A DNA stretch of 64,000 bases from assembly GCA_026826555.1 (NCBI GenBank), contig JAKSZT010053881.1, forward strand, positions 2,523,051-2,587,050. Reading direction: 5' to 3'. A program made the translations under genes and the position numbers. Positions 57,411 to 64,000 of the stretch are shown piece by piece (position 1 is the stretch's first letter; every line of letters begins with the position of its first letter). The stretch comes from Tolypeutes matacus. Lineage: Eukaryota > Chordata > Mammalia > Cingulata > Chlamyphoridae. Under the pieces are notes generated by a model. It saw nothing but the letters and a program-made list of their open reading frames with translations. It had not been told where the DNA came from and made no database searches.

Positions 57411-57648
57411 AAAATGCTTTTTTATTTTTTATTTTTTATTTTTATTTATTTAATTTTTTTTAAAGATTTTATTTATTTATTCATTTATCCCCCCCTTGCT
57501 GCTTGTGCTCGCTGGGTCAGCTAACCACGCCGTGCAGGCGGGCTTGCCTTCACCAGGAGGCCCCGGGAACCGAACCCGGGGCCTCCCATATGGTAAACGG
57601 GAGCCCTACTGATTGAGCCACAGCCGCTTCCCAAAATGCTTTTTTATT
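57411..57648 (-). mobile_element. DAS SINE with perfect 16-bp duplication
   Basis: The flanks aaaatgcttttttatt at 57411-57426 and 57633-57648 are identical. The minus strand has an A box (TGGCTCAATCAGTAGG), a near-perfect B box (GGTTCGGTTCC) and a long DAS body (gcaagcccgcctgcacgg). A T-rich (ATTT)n tail lies at the left. It is GC-rich with several CpGs left, so it is comparatively young. Confidence 0.9.
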
Positions 57649-59514
57649 GAGGTAAAATTCATATTACATAAAATTCACCATTTTAACCATTTTAAGGTGT
57701 AAAATCCAGTGGTTTTTAGTACATTCACAATGATGTACAACCATCACCACTATCTAATTTCAGAATATTTAATCACGCCCTAAAGAAACCCTATATTCAT
57801 TAAACAGGCACTCTCCTTGATATTTTTTCCCATTCTATTCCATTTCATTTCAAAAAAATGCTGAATGAGACTCACTAAATTGGTTTCCTGATCCACTGAC
57901 TGAGTCACAGCTCACAGTCTGAAGTAATTACCAAGAGGACTTCTTTCTCTAATTATATGATCCTATCCATTCTAGACATTGTTTTTTTTTCAAAATGAAT
58001 TCTTCTAGCTTGGGGGATGCCCACTGAAATTGTCTAATAGACTTGGCTTGTTTTCTTGGATACACTCATTCATTCATTCATTAGATCCTTATTAAGGGCT
58101 TGAATGGATAAGAAAAAAATAAAAATAAAAAAAACCACATAGTTCCTACATTTAGAGAGTTCAGAATCTAGTAAAGGGAAACTAATATGAAAAATATGTG
58201 TGTGAATGTAAGAAAAAGGGGAAGTGACTCATTCTATTCTACAGTATGATGAGAAGATGGAATTAAAAAGGGTTTCACTGTCGATATGATCCTACATTGA
58301 CTTTTGAAAGGATATGCAGGTATTTTTTCATTGTCCTGTAGACATCTGTTCTTGAAGTCTTATTCTCAAGGCTTTACTATCTCTTTATTAAGATGGACTT
58401 TGCAAGTCCCTAAAAGACAGTATACAGAAATCTGTTTTCATAAGGAGGAAAATAAAAATGAGAAAAAAAGAAGGAAACAATGAAACTAACATTTATTCAG
58501 TACCTACAATGTTTTATTTTCTCATTTATTCCTCATAATTCTTGAAGATACAAATTCTTATCTTCATTTTGCTCAGAGCAAAAACTTCTCACATGCCCTA
58601 CTTTATTTTGATTGGATAGGATGCCTCAAACTTTGGCATTTAAGTACGCAAATTTCCACAAAACAATTACATATGATCTTTTATAGCTTGTTCTTTCTTG
58701 GAAAAGCAGCTATGATATATAAAAGTCATAAGATGGGATGACATAAGATGGGACCCATGTATGGGGGTGGGTAGAGGGGGAAAGGAAGAACAGAGAAGTG
58801 GTAATTTGAAGATTTGAAGAAAGACATTCCCATTGATATTCATACAGGGAAGGTTTCAGTCTCCATCAGTCAGATGGCCAGAAAAAGGGAGCAATTTTTA
58901 AAAGTCATAGAGAAAGGGGACAGTCTTCCCCATTATATTTTGCTTGAAAATTTCCTTGCCCCAATGAAAAGCTGAAGGGAAAGAAGAGTTCCTGTCCTGC
59001 TGAGAATAGACTGTAATGATCCACCAACTAGAATGGGTAGGGATCAAAAAAACAGTAGAGCAGGATGCAGAAATAAGTTAGGCTTTGAAGGCACAGGACT
59101 GGTCATGCAGGAAGGAAATGTGACCAAGTACCATTGTATTTGGCCAGGGGGCATTAGGAATGGAATTTAGGTAGGGCTAGAGGTGGAGGGAGACCTCTTG
59201 TAGGGAGCAGGAAGACAAAGAGATTGTAGAGTTTTGAGATTGGATACAATGCTTAAGGGAAACCAAGCTGAGAACATCACAGGCCAAGAGGTAATAACTG
59301 AAGCAGCAGAAATATGCCTCAAAGGTAAGGGTGGCTAGTTTGGGCTGTAATAGATAATATAGATTATAAGCAAATGCACGAGAAGTTTGGGGGCTACTAC
59401 AGCCAACAGCAATTGAGAAGGATTCATGTAAAGCCTAACACATGGATAACTCTGGCTGGCAAAAAAGAACATTTGAAAAAAAAAATAGGACTAGAACCTG
59501 GAAGTAAGAAGAAA

Positions 59515-59700
59515 TGGAGAGTTAGCATTTTCTGAGCACTTATTATGTGTCAGTCACCGTACTGAGTGCTTTACTTCTTATTTCATCCTCAAAACCATTC
59601 AAAGAAGTAGGAGATACCATCTCCATTTTAGAGATGAGCAGTCTGAGGCTTGGATTTCAAGTTAGTACAGTTGAGTCAGCTCTATATCAAGCTGGCAACA
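59515..59700 (+). mobile_element. Ancient MIR/L2-like repeat
   Basis: 'ctgagcacttattatgtgtc', 'atctccattttagagatgag' and 'cagtctgaggcttgg' belong to the same repeat type as 39430-39655. Confidence 0.55.
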
Positions 59701-59802
59701 AAGCACAGAGGTAGACAAGAGGGACACATTTTAACAGTTAACAGAAGCAGCTTTCAAAAGTTAATTTAATATATTAAAATAAAACAAACCATGAAAACTT
59801 AC

Positions 59803-59829
59803 TCTTGGGCCTGGTGCTCCAGGTGGACC
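59803..59829 (-). CDS. COL24A1: COL24A1 last triple-helix exon
   Basis: 27 bp with acceptor TGTTATAG before 59829 and donor GTAAGT after 59803. It encodes GPPGAPGPR, three perfect Gly-X-Y triplets, the end of the collagenous domain before the KQIDINAA linker. It starts with a whole Gly codon, as collagen helix exons do. It is too short to be found as an open frame and was identified from the Gly-X-Y pattern with clean splice sites and the in-phase join to the next exon. Confidence 0.93.
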
Positions 59830-59929
59830 CTATAACAGAAAATTAAAAAAAATATATTTATTAGATATCCCAAACCAGGCAAACATATAAACTTCAAATG
59901 TAAACAGATATAAATTTAAATAAACTCAC

Positions 59930-59965
59930 TGGAGGTCCTGGTTGACCTCTTGGTCCTTGGAGACC
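59930..59965 (-). CDS. COL24A1: COL24A1 triple-helix exon (36 bp)
   Basis: 36 bp with acceptor TTTCTTCCAG before 59965 and donor GTGAGT after 59930. It encodes GLQGPRGQPGPP, four Gly-X-Y triplets. It is separated from the last helix exon by a 100-bp intron. Exon lengths that are multiples of 9 bp and begin with an intact Gly codon are the collagen rule. In the protein this lies near the C-terminal end of the triple helix, the region that folds first. Confidence 0.93.
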
Positions 59966-60299
59966 CTGGAAGAAATGGAGACAAAGCACAATATGTGTAT
60001 TATGCTTTGGATTTGGTATAAAGGACTAAGATTTAACCTCTATAAGTGGCCTTTGTGTGAGGCAGGTCCTAAGATTTCAAAGTTGGTTGAGTCCTTTGAA
60101 TTCATATGCTCTTATACTTAGCTATCATCCACATTTATGAACAAGCCAGATATTTACTTTCCTGTTTTACTGATATTATTAGAAGCGGACTTTACTTATG
60201 TTAATAAACTATTATAAATGTAGAACTTAAAAATGTTAATATGGCCTATGTTTTTCCCATTATTTCATACCTACCATCTACCTAATCATCAAAAACAGA

Positions 60300-61140
60300 A
60301 ACTTCAAAGAGTTCTTAGATACTTCTCTTTCCTTCAGTATCTACCTATAAAAACTGGTTATCAAATCCCATTGATTTCACCTCCAAATTGTGCCAAAACA
60401 CTTTTCTTCCTCTCCATCCCCATAACAATTTCTTAGTTCCCTCACTAATCATTTTTTACCTTGACTCCTAATTTGACTTTATGACTTTATTCTTTCTACT
60501 TGCTAACTACCTTCAACATATAAAATGTAAATCTAATCAAAACATTATTTATCTAAAATCATATAGTGGCTTTTTACTGCTTAGAAGATAAAATATAAAC
60601 TTCTTAACAGTGGTAGCTACCATTTATTGAGAATGCACTATATGCCAAACTGTGTACTATATTCCCATTTTACAGTTAAGAAAATAGAATGGTAACCAGT
60701 GAATAAGGGGCAGAGCTAGGATTAAAATCCAAGCCAAGCAGACACAAAAGTATATGTTCTTAGTCACTGTATCACTGCCTCCTCTTTAAGGTCTGGTCCT
60801 CACTTACATTTACTTTTCCCAACGCACCCATCTGTAACCAACTATTTCTAGAGCTCTGGATCTTCCAAGTTCTTTCACACATGCATATATCTTTGACCAG
60901 GAATGTTCCTCTCTACCTTTTCTATCTGTTGAAAAACCATTCTTCTTCCAATACTTCTTTAAAACTCTTACCCATATAGCCTATTTCTACCCACTTCTTT
61001 TTTCTTCACTACATAGTATGTAACACACTGGAGCCTTTAAGGAGTCTTAGTCAACTTTTTATTTTCTGGAACAAGAACAGTACCTAATACACAGTCGGTA
61101 TGCAACAGTTGTGACTGAATGATTAAATAAATGCATGAGT
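60300..61140 (+). mobile_element. L2 LINE fragments
   Basis: L2-type blocks include 'tgaccaggaatgttcctctc', 'ttcttccaatacttctttaa' and a 3' end near 'agaacagtacctaatacaca'. An older repeat copy at 60610-60790 interrupts or adjoins it. Diverged and inactive. Confidence 0.55.
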
Positions 61141-62419
61141 AATATTAAAATTAGTATTAACTTAGAAATTAGAATAGTTAAAATGTGTATGATAAACCTC
61201 CAAGAGTTATGTTGACATTTTCCAAAATGAGATAACAGTAATCACTATTACGAATGTTAGAAAGTTTTGCACATCTGCTAAAAAATTTACTTACTTGATG
61301 GTCAACTGAATATTAAGACCATATTGAGTCATACTCAGAATAAGGTTAAAAGCTAACAAAACAAAATTTGTATTCAGCTGAGTTTTAAATAATGTTGATG
61401 CTATACTTGACTTAGTTTTAAGTATCTTTTATTGCCAAAAGCTGTTGATCCTAAATATAACATGTGCCATGTTAATCCTAAATATACCATAACACATAGT
61501 CACTTAAAAAGGGTAGAATACTCCAACACCATACCTGCTGGACATTTCTTAGTTCACATAGCTTATGATTATAATTTTAAGCAGAGAATGTACAAAATTT
61601 GTGCATGAGAAACTGCATGATAAGTTACAGAAATGTCATGTTAGAGATATTCTTTTAAATATACAGAGGCTCAGAGTCAATTTGACTAAGTTTCTCTACT
61701 TTGGGTGAGCATTGTAAAAATAAAAAACAGTTGTGACATTTCACTCCCATTTTCCATATTTCTGCTATTTGCAAAATTTCACTGATGCTTTAGTACAAAA
61801 TATATTCTGTATTTGATTTTGAAAGAGGAATTTATCATAGAATAGTTTGGAAGAAATTCTACTGTGGATTTTATTTTAGCTTGCTACCTAGAACAAGTCA
61901 GATCACCACAAATATAAAGAAATGAAATACTTCATACCCAACAAGACAAGGCAGGACAACCCCAACGCAACAACTACATAGAATAGTGCAAGTAACCAAG
62001 GGATACAGATGATTCCAACAAAATAATTTTTTATCAGGTCCTTTTTATTCCTCTAAATAATACAAATTAGTGAGAAGTGACAGACTCCCTCTATATACTT
62101 TATAACACAACTATGATTGTGTTAGTTCCCTAAAGGGCAACCAAATTAATGTCAATGATGGTGATTTAGCTACAGTGAAAGCTCTGCCTTTGAAAATAGA
62201 CTCTCTTGCCACTTAATACCAGAATTTATCTATGATTGTCCAAAAGTAACATATTTTATCATTAGACTTTAAAAGTAATGTTAAATGCATGTCCTTGAAC
62301 CTGAGTGTGTTAGATTTTGCTTTTATGTAAAGGTAATCTTGATTTAGCTTCATGATCTTTACTTTAGGGTGGCTTTCAGTTGCCAAGAGCTTTCCTTTTC
62401 TCAACTCTAAATTGAGATG

Positions 62420-62570
62420 CTTGCACTGCTAGTGGATCTATCCACTAGATGCCACTAGCAACCCCCTCTCTCCCTCAATTGTGACAACCAAAACTGTCTC
62501 CAGACATTACAAATGTCTCGGGGGAGAGGGAGGGCAAAATTGCTCCTGGTTGAGAACCACTAATTAGGAG
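62420..62570 (-). mobile_element. MER20-like hAT fossil
   Basis: 'caattgtgacaaccaaaact', 'gtctccagacattacaaatg' and 'gctcctggttgagaaccact' match the antisense of an old hAT family that I associate with MER20. The terminal inverted repeat (AGTGGTTCTCAACC on the minus strand) is recognisable. Confidence 0.65.
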
Positions 62571-63129
62571 GGTCTGACTGGGAATTTAGGTATAAAACTA
62601 AATAATATTTAATAGCAATGTAATTGGTATGGAGTTATAAGGCATAGGGCATGACAACTACTAATCAGCTGTCATGTAGGTGGCTGGCCCACTCTTGATG
62701 TAGTTGAGTGGTATGCATTATCCAATCTTTCTTACCTAAATTGCTCCTTTTATATTCTGAGAGGCACTATGATTTAGAGAAGAGCATAAGAACCTGGATA
62801 TTGAATGATTTGGGCTCTGGTCTTATCTCTGACACTAATTTGCAGTATGTCCTTGAGGAAATTTCTGCATATTTGGATTTCAGATACCTAAACTATAAAT
62901 TAAGAGGTTTGGTGAAGATAATCTCTAAGATTCATTTTAGAATTGTGATTTTCGATCCTTTTATTAATTTTCTTCTTTATGTTTTATATTTGGAGACAGA
63001 AGAGGTACACATGCACATAGGCTAGGAATTTCAAATTGAAAGTTTGTATGGATGTAAGGGGAATGTGTACTTGAATTAAAAGAGTTAGATAATTTTTCAT
63101 TTGAATTATACTATCTATGAATTTTAAAA

Positions 63130-63630
63130 AGAAATGTAGGGAAGCCAATGTGGCTCAAGGGATTGGGCTCCCGCCTACCACATGGGAGGTCCGTGGTTTG
63201 GTTCCTGCTACCTCCTAAAGAAGGCAGCAAGCTGGCGTGATGGGTAGGCGCGGCAAGCTTACACAAGATGATGCAACAAGAGACACAAGAAGAAAAAAAA
63301 ACATAATAAGAGACACAACAAAGCAGGGAGCAGAGGTTCCCGGTGCCTCCTTAAGAAGACGAGCAAGACAGTGAGCTGACACGACGGTCAGGTGCGATAA
63401 GCTGACGCAACGAGACACAAGGAAAAAAACATAATGAGAGACACCACAAAGCAGGGAACAGAGGTGGCTCAAGTGATTAGGTACCTCCCTCCCATATTGG
63501 AAGTCCCAGATTCAGTTCCCGGTGCCTCCTAAAGAAACAGGGAAAGACGAACAGACACAGGAAGTGCAATGAGGGGGTGGGGAGAAATAAATAAATAAAA
63601 TAAATCTTAAAAAAAAAAAAATAAATGTAT
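63130..63630 (+). mobile_element. Compound (three-headed) DAS SINE
   Basis: The first head is at 63145-63215 (tggctcaagggattggg with tggtttggttcctg). A body follows, then a second, truncated unit restarts at its B-box side (ggttcccggtgcctcctta, about 63330). A third complete head is at about 63455-63530 (tggctcaagtgattagg with gattcagttcccgg), then a body and an (AAAT)n plus A13 tail. The units 'agagacacaacaaagcaggg' and 'agagacaccacaaagcaggg' mark an internal tandem duplication. The weak flanks 'aaatgta' on both sides support a single insertion. Confidence 0.8.
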
Positions 63631-64000
63631 ACATAATATGCTTTAAATTCTTAATTTAATATTTAGGACATTTCCCTCATAACAGATTTTCCTTCTGATG
63701 CTTAAAACATCTTACTTTCAAATTAGAGGGAAATAAGATAATTCTTCTACTCAAGAATTATGCAAACACATTAATTTAGAAGTAATATTTGAGAAAACTT
63801 CAATGGGATTCTTTAGTATTTTATTGATTTTCATTAATATGAAGCCATAAAAATGAAGCAGCTAATCTAAAAATTTAAGTGGAGATTGTTCTGTATAATT
63901 TTTTCCCTACTTCTATGACTTTAAGTTTTATGTTTCAAGTTGTGACATTTCACCAAAATCCTTTTCAAATGAATGACACTAGGATATTATTTCTGCTAAG
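63631..64000 (-). other. COL24A1: COL24A1 intron to window edge
   Basis: AT-rich sequence with no exon and no recognised repeat. COL24A1 continues to the right: the helix exons upstream of 59965 and the N-terminal part are outside the window. Confidence 0.6.

Larger units (their letters stand above)
51856..59802 (-). other. COL24A1: COL24A1 intron (about 7.9 kb)
   Basis: No exon was found inside: the reading frame joins the 59803 and 51855 exons directly. It contains an old unnamed repeat (52760-53110), a hAT Charlie-type transposase fossil (53320-54360), a HAL1-like element (54370-56800), insertions at 56209-56495, a poly(T)-only insertion (56959-57007) and a DAS SINE (57427-57632). Confidence 0.8.
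59966..63136 (-). other. COL24A1: COL24A1 intron, right part
   Basis: No further Gly-X-Y exon was found up to the window end. It contains L2 sequence (about 60300-61140), an old MIR/L2-like repeat (60610-60790) within or beside it, and a MER20-like hAT fossil (62425-62570). The rest is unassigned. Confidence 0.7.

Noticed and set aside
59966..64000. Additional COL24A1 Gly-X-Y exons
   Set aside because: No run of minus-strand Gly codons at every third position with AG/GT flanks was seen. Isolated 'cctgg' strings do not form triplets.

Overview
This is mammalian genomic DNA, almost certainly from an armadillo (Xenarthra, most likely Dasypus). The evidence is a set of tRNA-derived SINEs of the armadillo-specific DAS type (monomers, dimers and one three-headed copy) on a background of L1, L2, MIR, hAT and LTR repeats. 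The genes have introns with GT/AG splice sites and there is a CpG-rich promoter.

Two protein-coding genes are supported, both on the minus strand. At 10.8-13.1 kb lie the first four coding exons of ZNHIT6 (BCD1), a HIT zinc-finger factor for box C/D snoRNP assembly. Its promoter is at about 12.96-13.55 kb, and the rest of the gene runs off the left edge. From 41.4 kb to the right edge lies the 3' end of COL24A1 (collagen XXIV alpha 1): two short Gly-X-Y exons, then five exons covering the C-propeptide to the stop codon. The order and orientation match my knowledge of human chromosome 1p22.

Layout: 1-9.6 kb is L1 remnants with nested insertions, in a ZNHIT6 intron. 9.6-13.6 kb holds ZNHIT6 exons 1-4 and promoter. 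13.6-41.4 kb is intergenic: a head-to-head L1 pair (16.2-20.9 kb), an HNRNPK pseudogene fragment (23.4 kb), a LINE-type non-autonomous retroelement with exact target-site duplications (26.8-27.9 kb) inside a full-length antisense L1 (26.3-35.2 kb), and an older L1 (36-39 kb). 41.4-64 kb is COL24A1 exons and introns with hAT fossils, a HAL1-like element and several DAS SINEs.

The two genes do not obviously act together: one is a nuclear RNP assembly factor, the other a secreted collagen. No CRISPR, operon or other microbial-type system is present. The most interesting material is in the mobile elements: the approximately 1.13 kb element family with truncated copies elsewhere in the window, a tail-only insertion, a poly(T)-only insertion, an L1 5' UTR built of approximately 110-bp monomers, and the three-headed SINE.
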